A stretch of DNA of 64,000 nucleotides from Lentzea jiangxiensis. GTDB taxonomy: Bacteria > Actinomycetota > Actinomycetes > Mycobacteriales > Pseudonocardiaceae. The stretch spans positions 310,001 through 374,000 of the forward strand of contig NZ_FNIX01000001.1 of the NCBI RefSeq assembly GCF_900104175.1, written 5' to 3'. A model generated the notes under the pieces. It was given only the letters and a program-made list of their open reading frames with translations. It searched no databases and was not told the origin of the DNA. Position numbers and translations under genes: made by a program. Each line of letters begins with the position of its first letter. The first letter of the stretch is position 1. Of this stretch, positions 8,601-17,543 are shown piece by piece.

Positions 8601-8637
8601 GGACCCAGTGTCGCACAGAACCTCGGGCGCCTGCCAA
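8601..8637 (-). promoter_or_regulatory. candidate promoter of the chorismate mutase leader
   Basis: On the minus strand: TTGGCA (-35, 8637-8632), 19-bp spacer, GACACT (-10, 8612-8607), then 6 bases to the GTG at 8600. The -35 matches TTGACA at 5 of 6 positions. The spacing of the -10 to GTG fits leaderless transcription. Confidence 0.45.
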
Positions 8638-8822
8638 GTCCGCGCGGTGAGTGCGCTCACCAGGTGGGAAGCGCTACCGGTCGTCGTCACGTCCACGCCG
8701 AGGCGAACGGTCGTGAAGCAGTCCACGCCGGTCATCAGTTCGTGATCGACACCGGCACCTGATCGAACACGTGGTCGGGTGGTACCGGATTCGTCGGTGC
8801 CGCCCGGTACCGTGGATGGACG

Positions 8823-11129
8823 ATGAGCGCCTTGTTCGACTTGCCCTCAAGTCCCCCCGTTTCCCGCGCGGGCCACCTGCTCGACGACCTGAACCCCGCG
8901 CAGCGTCGTGCCGTGGAGCACGCCGGCTCACCCCTGCTCGTGGTGGCGGGCGCCGGCTCCGGCAAGACGCGCGTCCTGACCAGGCGGATCGCGTACCTGC
9001 TCGCGGCTCGGGACGTGCACCCCGGCGAGATCATGGCCATCACGTTCACGAACAAGGCCGCCGCCGAGATGAAGGAGCGCGTCGCCGACATGGTGGGCGC
9101 CCGCGCCCGCTCGATGTGGGTGTCGACGTTCCACTCGATGTGCGTCCGCGTCATGCGCCGCGAGGCGAAGACCCTGGGCATGTCGTCGAACTTCTCGATC
9201 TACGACAGCGACGACACGCGGCGCCTCATCACGCTCGTGGCGCGCGATCTCGACCTGGACCCGAAGAAGTACGCGGCCCGCACCCTCGCCGTGCACGTCT
9301 CGAACCTCAAGAACGAGCTCGTCGACCCGGAGACCGCCGCCGCCCAGGCCGCGAACGACCTGGAACGCCGCGTGGCCGAGGTCTACGCGGTCTACCAGCG
9401 CCGCCTGAACGAGTCGAACTCGCTCGACTTCGACGACCTCATCATGAGGACCGTCGAGCTCCTGCAGACGTTCCCGGACGTGGCCGAGCACTACCGCCGC
9501 CGCTTCCGCCACGTCCTGGTGGACGAGTACCAGGACACGAACCACGCGCAGTACACGCTGGTGCGCGAACTGGTCGGCAAGGCGGGCGGCGAGATCCCCC
9601 CGGCCGAGCTCTGCGTGGTCGGCGACGCGGACCAGTCCATCTACGCCTTCCGCGGCGCCACGATCCGCAACATCGTCGAGTTCGAGCGCGACTACCCGGA
9701 AGCCACCACGATCCTGCTGGAGCAGAACTACCGCTCCACGCAGAACATCCTGACGGCGGCGAACGCGGTCATCTCCCGCAACCCGAACCGCCGCGACAAG
9801 TCGCTGTGGTCCGACCTCGGCGAGGGCGAGAAGATCGTCGGCTACGTCGCCGACAACGAGCACGACGAGGCGGCGTTCGTCGCGAACGAGATCGACCGCC
9901 TGGTCGACGGCGGCGAGGTCAACAACTCCGAGATCGCCGTCTTCTACCGCACGAACAACCAGTCGCGGGTCTTCGAGGAGATCTTCATCCGCCTGGGCCT
10001 GCCGTACCGGGTCGTCGGCGGCGTCCGCTTCTACGAGCGCCGCGAGGTCCGCGACGCCCTCGCCTACCTGCGCACCCTGGCGAACCCGGACGACACGGTC
10101 TCCCTCCGGCGGATCCTGAACGTCCCGAAGCGGGGCATCGGCGAACGGGCGGAAGCCTGCGTCTCCGCCTACGCCGAACGCGAGCGCATCAGCTTCGCCG
10201 CGGCCCTGCGCGACCTCGACCGCGTCCCGATGCTGAACCCGCGCTCCCGCAACGCCATCGCGGGCTTCGTGGAGATGATGGACGAGCTCGGCGAGATGGT
10301 CGCCCGTGAGGACGACGTCGCCGACATCCTCGAAGCCGTCCTGGAGAAGTCCGGCTACCGCACCGAGCTGGAAGCCAGCGAGGACCCCCAGGACCACACG
10401 AGGGTCGAGAACCTCAACGAACTGGTCACCGTCGCCCGGGAGTTCACCGAGCTGGAGCTCCCGGAAGGCGCGGAACCGGTCCCGTCGCTCCCGGCGTTCC
10501 TGGAACGCGTCTCCCTGGTGGCCGACGCCGACTCGATCCCGGACGCCGAGTCCGACGGCGTCGTCACCCTGATGACCATCCACACGGCCAAGGGCCTCGA
10601 GTACCCGGTCGTCTTCAGCACGGGCTGGGAAGACGGCGTCTTCCCGCACATGCGAGCCCTCGGCGACCCGGCAGAACTGGCGGAAGAGCGTCGCCTGGCC
10701 TACGTGGGCATCACCCGTGCCCAACGCCGCCTCTACCTCTCCAGGGCACTGGTCCGCTCGGCGTGGGGCCAGCCCTCGGCCAACCCGGCCTCCCGCTTCC
10801 TCGGCGAGATCCCCCAGGACCTCATCGACTGGCGCCGGGTGGAACCCTCCCGCTCGGCCCCGGCAGCCGCCACCACCTGGGGCCGCTCGGCCTCCGGCGG
10901 CATCGCCTCCCGAGGCCTCTCCCGCCCGGCCCCGGGCAAGGCGGGCTGGAAGGACGCCCCGGCGATGAAGCTGGAGGTGGGCGACCGGGTGACCCACGAC
11001 AAGTACGGCCTCGGCCGGGTGGTGGCGGTGGACGGCGCGGGCCTGAGGGCCACGGCCACGATCGACTTCGGCGGCTCGGGCACGGTCCGCCTGATGCTGA
11101 TCGGCAGCGTCCCCATGACCAAGCTTTAA
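8823..11129 (+). CDS. pcrA: ATP-dependent 3'-5' DNA helicase UvrD1/PcrA
   Basis: 768-residue superfamily 1A helicase acting in nucleotide-excision and mismatch-independent repair and in clearing RecA/RNA polymerase from DNA. Visible motifs: Q-motif LNPAQRRAV, Walker A GAGSGKT (43-49), TFTNKAAAEM, DEYQDTN (Walker B), GDADQSIY, QNYRST, VTLMTIHTAKGLE and GITRAQ. The C-terminal KLEVGDRVTHDKYGLGRVV is the Tudor-like domain that binds RNA polymerase in PcrA/UvrD1. Length is normal for the family. The neighbour order (chorismate mutase divergent, M23 peptidase after) equals the mycobacterial uvrD1 locus. Confidence 0.96.
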   Translation: MSALFDLPSSPPVSRAGHLLDDLNPAQRRAVEHAGSPLLVVAGAGSGKTRVLTRRIAYLLAARDVHPGEIMAITFTNKAAAEMKERVADMVGARARSMWVSTFHSMCVRVMRREAKTLGMSSNFSIYDSDDTRRLITLVARDLDLDPKKYAARTLAVHVSNLKNELVDPETAAAQAANDLERRVAEVYAVYQRRLNESNSLDFDDLIMRTVELLQTFPDVAEHYRRRFRHVLVDEYQDTNHAQYTLVRELVGKAGGEIPPAELCVVGDADQSIYAFRGATIRNIVEFERDYPEATTILLEQNYRSTQNILTAANAVISRNPNRRDKSLWSDLGEGEKIVGYVADNEHDEAAFVANEIDRLVDGGEVNNSEIAVFYRTNNQSRVFEEIFIRLGLPYRVVGGVRFYERREVRDALAYLRTLANPDDTVSLRRILNVPKRGIGERAEACVSAYAERERISFAAALRDLDRVPMLNPRSRNAIAGFVEMMDELGEMVAREDDVADILEAVLEKSGYRTELEASEDPQDHTRVENLNELVTVAREFTELELPEGAEPVPSLPAFLERVSLVADADSIPDAESDGVVTLMTIHTAKGLEYPVVFSTGWEDGVFPHMRALGDPAELAEERRLAYVGITRAQRRLYLSRALVRSAWGQPSANPASRFLGEIPQDLIDWRRVEPSRSAPAAATTWGRSASGGIASRGLSRPAPGKAGWKDAPAMKLEVGDRVTHDKYGLGRVVAVDGAGLRATATIDFGGSGTVRLMLIGSVPMTKL

Positions 11130-11150
11130 CCCCCCACCTCACACCACACG

Positions 11151-11210
11151 GCAGCCCGCCCGCCGTCGCGCCCAGGCCCGAACGCCGCCGCGACACCGCA
11201 GGCGGGCTGC
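11151..11210 (+). terminator. possible terminator after pcrA
   Basis: GCAGCCCGCC (11151-11160) and GGCGGGCTGC (11201-11210) form a perfect 10-bp stem around a 40-nt GC-rich loop, 21 bases after the pcrA stop. The large loop makes the call tentative. Confidence 0.4.
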
Positions 11211-11793
11211 TCGCCGTGTCGCGAGCCTCGGTGGGCGGGGCCGTGCTCGGCACGTTGTGCGTCAGGCGCAGCTCACCTCTGGACTCGCGTCAGCACGGAG
11301 GGCCCGCCGAGGACGACTTGCGGAACCGCCACGCCCCGAAAACCCATCCTGACCAGCCAAGACCCCCGATCGGATGAACCGAGAAAAATCCGGGAAAACC
11401 GGCGCAACGATCGCCGGCCTCGTACGTCTATGTGGGTGTCGCAAGCAGCACAGCCGACGGAACGTTCGGGGCGGTCCGGGGCGCAGAAGGGCAGCGTGCG
11501 ACCAAGGGGAGCGAAGGGACGGCGGGGGCCCAACTTCGCGGCGAGGTGTGGCCGGACCGAACGGGAGAGCGGTCCGGCCACGCTGTCCTTCCAGACTTTC
11601 GAAGCTTTCCCCACCTCACGCCGAAGCAAGCCGCACAACCCCATAAGCGCAGCTGGGACCCGGCAGGAGAGCGACGCGGAAGGCGCTGCGGACCGAGCGA
11701 ACCGAGCCGCTGGCCCTCGAGGGTCCGGAAATTGTCAGACCCCCGGAGCATCATCAACCGCATGAGGCCACGACCCCGGCGGGAGAGCTCACG
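11211..11793. other. long non-coding stretch with a 12-bp hairpin
   Basis: About 580 bases between pcrA and the small gene at 11794. I see no convincing gene. A perfect inverted repeat, GTGGCCGGACCG (11548-11559) and CGGTCCGGCCAC (11570-11581), forms a 12-bp hairpin with a 10-nt loop. All frames around it (11430-11680) are open on both strands and rich in Arg/Pro/Ser, which is a base-composition effect. The block may be a dispersed repeat or a structured RNA; see findings. Confidence 0.4.
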
Positions 11794-12030
11794 ATGGACC
11801 ACGTACTGGCCGGCGCCCTGCACGAACGTGTGTTCGCAATTCTCGGCGAGCTGGAATGCCGCCAGGACTCCCCGGCGGCCAGGATCCTGGCCGAAGCGTG
11901 GCGGGCCGTCCTCACCCACCACAGGCAGACCGGGAGCGGGTCCTGCGAGGCCTGCGGCCCGCGCTGGCGCAGGCACATGTGCTCGGTCTGGCGGGTGGCC
12001 GCGGCTTACTTCGTCCGCTCGGCGCTGTAA
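11794..12030 (+). CDS. small Cys-containing protein, unknown
   Basis: 78 residues. The N-terminal half is helical (ERVFAILGELECRQDSPAARILAEAWRAVLTHH) and the C-terminal half has C-x2-C, H and C residues (SCEACGPRWRRHMCSVW), which could bind one metal ion. A ribosome-site-like GGGAGAG lies 9 bases before the ATG, and third positions are strongly G/C. I do not recognise a named family. Confidence 0.6.
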   Translation: MDHVLAGALHERVFAILGELECRQDSPAARILAEAWRAVLTHHRQTGSGSCEACGPRWRRHMCSVWRVAAAYFVRSAL

Positions 12031-12373
12031 CGAACCGGCATCGCCGCGACGAAATGGTGGCATCGGCGAAATAGGGCGCGACGGCGTGAAGTTGACCCGG
12101 AAGTGAGCCCCGACCGCAACCGCGCCACTGGCGCGCAACCCGAGCCGACACCGCCAGAACGGAACCGCAGCACCACCTGAACCCGGCCAGAACGCCACTG
12201 GAGCCGAACCGGAGCGGCACCACAGCGGTGCTGGAGTGGCTCCTGAGCCACGAGAGCCGCCTGAGGCCGTCGAACCACCCCGACCCCACCCCGTGAGGTG
12301 GCCGGGCAGCCGAAGACGCCTCACAACGCGGCTGAAGCCGTGTTTCAGGGAGCCGGTACCGGGAACAACTGGA
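12031..12373. other. intergenic stretch, Pro/Arg-codon-like low complexity
   Basis: No gene seen. The stretch 12110-12230 is low-complexity with recurring GAGCC, CCGGA and GCACCA words. A short hairpin at 12325-12344 (AACGCGGC, loop TGAA, GCCGTGTT) could end transcription of the convergent M23 peptidase gene. Confidence 0.35.
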
Positions 12374-13162
12374 TCAGACGGTCACGCCGCGCGCGTTCAG
12401 CCAGGGCAGCGGGTTGATCTTCTGGCCGTCCGGGTTCCACACCTCGAAGTGCAGGTGGGGGCCGGTGGAGAAGCCGCGGTTGCCCATGCGGGCGATCTGC
12501 TGACCCGCCTTGACCTGCTGGCCTTCGCGGACGCCGATGGTGTCCATGTGGCCGTAGACGGTGATGGTGCCGTCGGGGTGCTGCACGCGGACCCAGAGGC
12601 CGAAGCCGGAAGCGGGCCCCGCCTCGATCACGACGCCGTCCGCGGCGGAGACGATCGGGGTGCCGATCGGGCCGGCGATGTCGATGCCGAGGTGCATGGT
12701 GCCCCAGCGGCCGCCGTAGCCGGAGGTGAACTCGCCGGCGGCGGGACGGAAGAACTTCGGGCGCTTCTTCTCGGCCTCGACGGCCTCGCGCTCGGTGGTG
12801 AGCTGCTGGCTGCGCAGGAGCTTGGCGGCCTCGGCGGAGCCCTCGGACGTGGTCTTGGAGACCGCGAGGATCTGCGGAGCGGCGGCGGTGTCGCCGCCCA
12901 TGCCGTCGAACGTGGCGGCGCCGTCGGAGTGGTTCGCGAGCTGCACGTCCGTGCTGTCGCCGGCGGCAGCCTGGCCGATCTGGCCGGCGCCTGCCGCGGC
13001 GAAGGCACCTACTGCGACAGCGGCGACGACGATGCGTCCGCGCAGCGCCGACGGTGGTGGGGGGAGCCGGTGGGAGCCGACGGTGCGCGTCGAGGCGCGG
13101 TCGACTGCCTCTTCAAGCGCAGCACTGCGTTCATGGCCGCCGGGGGAGCGGTGGTGACTCAA
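12374..13162 (-). CDS. secreted M23 (LytM-type) peptidase
   Basis: 262 residues when started at the TTG ending at 13162, which follows a GGAAGGG ribosome site and gives MSHHRSPGGHERSAALEEAV. A hydrophobic segment (GRIVVAAVAVGAFAAAGAGQIG) acts as signal or anchor. A coiled region (about 120-150) links to the C-terminal M23 domain with the zinc motifs HLGIDIAG (H-x3-D) and PHLHFEVW (HxH), so a catalytically competent peptidoglycan endopeptidase is expected. The position after uvrD1 matches the mycobacterial Rv0950c-type gene. The 5' region may hold a cis-regulatory leader (separate entry). Confidence 0.88.
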   Translation of the reverse strand: MSHHRSPGGHERSAALEEAVDRASTRTVGSHRLPPPPSALRGRIVVAAVAVGAFAAAGAGQIGQAAAGDSTDVQLANHSDGAATFDGMGGDTAAAPQILAVSKTTSEGSAEAAKLLRSQQLTTEREAVEAEKKRPKFFRPAAGEFTSGYGGRWGTMHLGIDIAGPIGTPIVSAADGVVIEAGPASGFGLWVRVQHPDGTITVYGHMDTIGVREGQQVKAGQQIARMGNRGFSTGPHLHFEVWNPDGQKINPLPWLNARGVTV

Positions 13163-13330
13163 AGCTTGCCCTTCCGCCTTCGGGGAGCCTGATCGGGGTG
13201 GACGCCGGGCGGGGGATCCCGGTGAGTCAGGATTCGGGGTTCTGACTCGGTGTCCTTCTGTGATCAGACCGTGACAACGGACCGGGGGACAGTAACGGCG
13301 GCGAGCCTCGAAGGGCAAACCCGAGTTCGT
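13163..13330 (-). promoter_or_regulatory. possible structured 5' leader of the M23 peptidase
   Basis: About 170 bases upstream of the peptidase start hold several stems, including GAGTCAG (13224-13230) with CTGACTC (13242-13248) and CCGGG/CCCGG around 13205-13222. Cell-wall peptidase genes of actinobacteria are often preceded by c-di-AMP (ydaO) riboswitches. I cannot match the full consensus by eye, so this is a suggestion only. Confidence 0.3.
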
Positions 13331-13370
13331 TATGTCCCCCCAATGGGCGGCAAGCAGCAAGTTTCAACTG

Positions 13371-14351
13371 TCAACTGTGACGGTCGGTCTTGGCGGGAGC
13401 GCGAAACGCCTCACCGCCAGCGGCGATGGGGTGAGGTGACAAGTCATCCGATTGGGTGATCGCCGTCACAACTACGTGAAGAGTCCTCGTGTCAACCGGC
13501 AAAGAAAGGTGACCTGAATCACGTATCTGGTGCTCCTCGACGATCAACGAGGAGTGCTCCAGGCGGGCGTTGCGCTGAGGCACGATGATCTGATCCATCT
13601 CGGACCAGACGACGACGAACCGCGTACGGCACGGCCGGCACGGCTCGGCGAGTTCCGTCAGCAGTTCCGAACCCGGCCGGAGCTGCCGGGTCAGCGGAGT
13701 CGGCACCAGATAGGCGGAGAGGGTGCCGTTGTGCGGCGTTCCCAGTGTTACGAGTGTGCGAACGCGTGAGTCGCCATGCAGCCGTTGCACGTAATACCTG
13801 GCGATGAGCCCGCCGAGTGAATGGCCGACGACGTGGACCTGGTCGGAACCGGTTTGTTCGCAGATCCGCTCGATCTGCTCGCCGAGCAGGGCGGCCGAAC
13901 GGCGGACGTCACCGGTCAACGCCGTCAGCACGCTGTAGTTGACAGCGTGCACCACCCCGAAGCCCCGCCTTCGCAGCGCCCCCGACAGCACCGCGAAGGC
14001 GGAGCGGTTGTCCCCGATGCCGTGCACCAGCACGATCGGGGTGCCCGCCGCGTCCATCGCCGAAACCACCAGCCCGCGCTGGCGGGGCGGCAGGCCGTCG
14101 GTGCGGTAGTGCCGGTACGGGCCGTCCGGGCGCAGCTGTTCGGCGACGGCACCCCACGGGTAGAGCACCGCGCGGGCCGTCAACCAGGCCGCTTCCATCG
14201 CGACCCCGCGCACGCCTCCGGGCGAGGCCATCGCCCGGAGGGCGACCTTCACCTCTTCGGCGACGTCCCGCGCGGTGTCGACGCCCCAGCCGGCCCGGTC
14301 GAGGGCAGCGTCAGCCAGACGTGTGATCCACGACCGGCCGGTGTCGCCCAT
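13371..14351 (-). CDS. alpha/beta-hydrolase, triacylglycerol-lipase-like
   Basis: 326 residues from the ATG ending at 14351. The fold signature is clear: oxyanion-hole strand PIVLVHGIGDNRSAF, nucleophile elbow VVGHSLGG (Ser in GHSLG) and TLGTPHNGT right after it, as in bacterial lipases/esterases of the LipA/EstA group and PGAP1-like proteins. The acidic residue (VWSEMDQIIVP) and His (IRDSGHLSLP) follow in order. No signal peptide is evident; a short hydrophobic stretch precedes the domain. The gene lies within the block that in mycobacteria goes straight from the M23 gene to sucC, so it is an insertion relative to that order. Confidence 0.85.
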   Translation of the reverse strand: MGDTGRSWITRLADAALDRAGWGVDTARDVAEEVKVALRAMASPGGVRGVAMEAAWLTARAVLYPWGAVAEQLRPDGPYRHYRTDGLPPRQRGLVVSAMDAAGTPIVLVHGIGDNRSAFAVLSGALRRRGFGVVHAVNYSVLTALTGDVRRSAALLGEQIERICEQTGSDQVHVVGHSLGGLIARYYVQRLHGDSRVRTLVTLGTPHNGTLSAYLVPTPLTRQLRPGSELLTELAEPCRPCRTRFVVVWSEMDQIIVPQRNARLEHSSLIVEEHQIRDSGHLSLPVDTRTLHVVVTAITQSDDLSPHPIAAGGEAFRAPAKTDRHS

Positions 14352-14485
14352 GTGAGCGACGGTAGGTGATGAAGTCACGACCGAGGGGTACCCGGCACGT
14401 CTTTTCCACATGCGAACGAAATTCATCTCAGTGGGACCGCACGGCGACGGAGACCCCACTCCTCCTGTTGCTAGGTTCGCCCGCG

Positions 14486-16165
14486 ATGACTCGCACCGAG
14501 CTCGAGAACCAGACCCCGGCGGCCGGCAGGCTGCGCACCTCGTGGGCCCTCGCCGCGGCAGGCTCCCTGCTGCTGGCCCTCGGCCCGCTGCTCGGCGTGG
14601 TCGACGGCGCGGAACCCGCCTTCACGTCGTGGCCGCTGCTCGCCCTGCTGGCGCTGTCGCCCCCGGTCGTCGCGGGGGTGCTGCTGATGCGCGGCCGCCC
14701 GTTCGTGGCGGCGGGGCTGATCGCCGCGGCCGGCGTGTTCGCGGTCGGCCGGCTGCTCAGCGACCTGCTGATCGCCTTCGAGCCGATGGACGTGGCGCGC
14801 CCCGAGCTCTTCCGGCCGACGACGCTGCTCGCGGTCACGCCCGCCGCCGGCGTCTGGGTGCTGGTGGCCGGGCACGTGCTGGTGATCGCCGGTGGAGCGC
14901 TCGCGGCCGGGCGCGCCGGTCTGCCCGCGGACGAGACGGAGCCCCCGACCCTGGTGGGCCTGCCGGTGCTGATCGCCTCGGTGGCCGCCATCGGGCTGCT
15001 GGGCAAGCCCTTCACCTCGACCGACGCCTTCCAGCTCGACCGCGGCCCGTGGGAGCTGCCCGTCCTGGGACTGGTCGGCGGCCTGCTGGTCGCGATCGCC
15101 GTCCCGCTGGCCACCGCTCTCTCGGCCACCTCGCCCGACCCGGACGCCCGCCAGGGCGGCTGCATCGGCGTGACGCTGGCCGTGCTCGCCGTCGTGGTGC
15201 CGGGACTCGTGGCCGGCACGCTGGCTCCGGGGCTCGGCGTCAGCCCGGGACCGGTGACCGCGCTGGTCGCCGCGGTCGTCCTGCTCGGCGCCCCTCTGCA
15301 CGTCCGCGCCCTGCGGCTGGCCCGCGGCGAGCGCGACGAGGTGCGCGACCCCGCCCTGCCGTCCCTGCGGCGCATGCACGTCATCGCGGGGGCCTTCGCC
15401 GTCGCCGCCGCGGTGGCGGTGCTGGCGGGCGCCCTCCTCCCGCAGCTCACGCTCACCACGGGCGGCCCGGCACCCGGCCTGGCGGCCGCGAACCTGCTGT
15501 GGGTGGCCGGCCTGGCCCTCGGCGTGGTCGGTCTCCTCCTGTTCGTGCCCTCCGCCGCTCCTGCGGTGCGTCCGGCGCTCGTCGGTGTGTTCTTCGCCGT
15601 GCAGCTCGCGGCGGCGGGCAGCACGGAGTCCGTGCTGGCGGCGAGTCAGGCGGGCGTCGCGCAGCCCGGCGCGGGCTTCTGGCTGATGGTCGTCGAACTG
15701 CCGCTCGGCCTGCTGGCCCTGGTCTGCACGGGGATCGCGGCCGCGATCGAGCGGGAGAACACCGGGGAGACCGGGCGGGAGCAGATGCCGGTGGCCGAGC
15801 TGGGCGCCGTGCTGCTCGCCGGGCTGTTCGCGGTGGGCGCCTTCGCGCTGCCGACCACGCGCGGCGACGGGTTCGAGTCGCCGGGCCTGCTGCCCGGCAC
15901 CGACCCCGCGGTCTCCTGGACGCTGCTGATCTCCCTCACCGCACTGATCATCAACCTCGTGCTGGTGAACAGGTCGAGGCCCGCTCGCGGTGCCGCGGTC
16001 CTCGCGGGGTTCGCGGTCCTGGCCGGCGTGCGGGCGCTCGAACACCCGCTGACGGGGGACAGGGTCGAGAACGCCGTCGCGGCGCCCGGGACGTGGCTCG
16101 CGCTGGCTTCGGTCGCGGCTCTGGTGCTCGCGGCGGGCTTGATGGGCGCTCGCGGGAGCCGCTGA
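14486..16165 (+). CDS. polytopic integral membrane protein, unknown
   Basis: 559 residues, almost entirely hydrophobic with about 14 predicted membrane helices separated by short loops; the longest loops are basic and may face the cytoplasm. No transporter family motif is visible. It starts at the ATG at 14486 (MTRTELENQTP). It lies upstream of sucC in the same direction with a 206-base gap, so it probably has its own transcript. Confidence 0.75.
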   Translation: MTRTELENQTPAAGRLRTSWALAAAGSLLLALGPLLGVVDGAEPAFTSWPLLALLALSPPVVAGVLLMRGRPFVAAGLIAAAGVFAVGRLLSDLLIAFEPMDVARPELFRPTTLLAVTPAAGVWVLVAGHVLVIAGGALAAGRAGLPADETEPPTLVGLPVLIASVAAIGLLGKPFTSTDAFQLDRGPWELPVLGLVGGLLVAIAVPLATALSATSPDPDARQGGCIGVTLAVLAVVVPGLVAGTLAPGLGVSPGPVTALVAAVVLLGAPLHVRALRLARGERDEVRDPALPSLRRMHVIAGAFAVAAAVAVLAGALLPQLTLTTGGPAPGLAAANLLWVAGLALGVVGLLLFVPSAAPAVRPALVGVFFAVQLAAAGSTESVLAASQAGVAQPGAGFWLMVVELPLGLLALVCTGIAAAIERENTGETGREQMPVAELGAVLLAGLFAVGAFALPTTRGDGFESPGLLPGTDPAVSWTLLISLTALIINLVLVNRSRPARGAAVLAGFAVLAGVRALEHPLTGDRVENAVAAPGTWLALASVAALVLAAGLMGARGSR

Positions 16166-16371
16166 AAACGGCCGCCAGACGTGAGCCGCCTTCTGACGCG
16201 CGCACGCGTGATCGACCTCACCGCCGTTGAGACCGACCTCACCGGTGGTGGCGTGCGGGCGGTACCTGCAGCTCGATAGTGTCTGGCCCCAGCCGCGTCA
16301 AGTGGGTTCGCACGGCCCCTTGAGGACCACCCAGGCGCGGTGTTCCGACACCGACGTCGCAGGAGACCCGA

Positions 16372-17538
16372 GTGGACCTGTACGAGTACCAGGCGAAGGA
16401 TCTCTTCGCCGCCCACGGCGTCCCGGTACTGCCGGGCGATGTGGCTACCAACCCCGCCGACGCCAAGGCCATCGCCGCGAAGTTCGGCCAAGCCGTCGTC
16501 GTCAAGGCCCAGGTGAAGACCGGTGGCCGCGGCAAGGCCGGTGGTGTGAAGCTCGCTTCCACCGCCGAGGAGACCGAGGAGAAGGCCAAGGCCATCCTCG
16601 GCCTCGACATCAAGGGGCACATCGTTCACCGCGTGCTGGTGACGCCCGCCTCCGACATCGCGGAGGAGTACTACTTCTCCTTCCTCCTCGACCGCGCCAA
16701 CCGCACCTTCCTCGCGATGGCGAGCGTCGAGGGCGGCATGGACATCGAGGAGGTCGCGGCCACCAAGCCCGAGGCCCTCGCGAAGATCCACATCGACGCC
16801 ATCAAGGGTGTCGACCAGGCCAAGGCCACCGAGATCGCCGACGCGGCGAACTTCCCGGCCGAGGTCAAGGACCAGGTCGTCGACGTCATCGTCAAGCTGT
16901 GGGAGACCTTCGTCGCGGAGGACGCCACGCTCGTCGAGGTCAACCCGCTGGTCCGCGACCCCGAGGGCAAGGTCGTCGCCCTCGACGGCAAGGTCACGCT
17001 GGACGAGAACGCCGACTTCCGCCACCCGGCCCACGCCGAGCTGGTCGACAAGCAGGCTGAGAACCCCCTCGAGGCGAAGGCCAAGGAGAAGGGCCTCAAC
17101 TACGTCAAGCTCGACGGCGAGGTGGGCATCATCGGCAACGGTGCCGGTCTCGTGATGTCCACTCTGGACGTCGTGGCGTACGCCGGTGAGCAGTACGGCG
17201 TGAAGCCCGCGAACTTCCTCGACATCGGTGGCGGCGCGTCGGCCGAGGTCATGGCCAACGGCCTGGACGTCATCCTCGGTGACGAGGCCGTCCGCTCGGT
17301 CTTCGTCAACGTCTTCGGCGGCATCACCGCGTGCGACGCCGTGGCCAACGGCATCGTGAAGGCGCTGGAGATCCTCGGCGACTCGGCCACCAAGCCGCTC
17401 GTCGTCCGCCTCGACGGCAACAACGTGGAGGAGGGCCGCGCGATCCTCGCCGAGGCCAACCACCCGCTGGTGACCGTTGTCGACACGATGGACAACGCGG
17501 CCGCCAAGGCCGCCGAGCTCGCGGCTGCGGGGGTCTGA
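16372..17538 (+). CDS. sucC: succinyl-CoA ligase (ADP-forming) beta subunit
   Basis: 388 residues, the normal length. It binds nucleotide and Mg and, with SucD, makes succinate plus ATP from succinyl-CoA in the TCA cycle. The N-terminal ATP-grasp domain begins [20 protein letters not shown], with the [16 protein letters not shown] nucleotide-binding segment; the C-terminal CoA-ligase domain shows FLDIGGGAS and [13 protein letters not shown]. The start is GTG at 16372. sucD follows after 5 bases. Confidence 0.98.
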   Translation: MDLYEYQAKDLFAAHGVPVLPGDVATNPADAKAIAAKFGQAVVVKAQVKTGGRGKAGGVKLASTAEETEEKAKAILGLDIKGHIVHRVLVTPASDIAEEYYFSFLLDRANRTFLAMASVEGGMDIEEVAATKPEALAKIHIDAIKGVDQAKATEIADAANFPAEVKDQVVDVIVKLWETFVAEDATLVEVNPLVRDPEGKVVALDGKVTLDENADFRHPAHAELVDKQAENPLEAKAKEKGLNYVKLDGEVGIIGNGAGLVMSTLDVVAYAGEQYGVKPANFLDIGGGASAEVMANGLDVILGDEAVRSVFVNVFGGITACDAVANGIVKALEILGDSATKPLVVRLDGNNVEEGRAILAEANHPLVTVVDTMDNAAAKAAELAAAGV

Positions 17539-17543
17539 GAACG

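Noticed and set aside
8538-8735. 65-codon gene instead of the 20-codon leader
   Set aside because: Same frame, but a promoter -10 lies 6 bases before the GTG at 8600 and the upstream half overlaps the promoter; kept as an alternative only.
11428-12324. Minus-strand frame of 298 codons after pcrA
   Set aside because: Arg/Pro/Ser-rich, several overlapping alternatives in other frames, and it overlaps the small gene at 11794 with the better ribosome site.
15646-17463. Long minus-strand frame (605 codons) opposite sucC
   Set aside because: Mirror frame of strongly G/C-biased coding DNA; composition is His/Val/Asp-rich and it covers well-identified sucC and the membrane gene.
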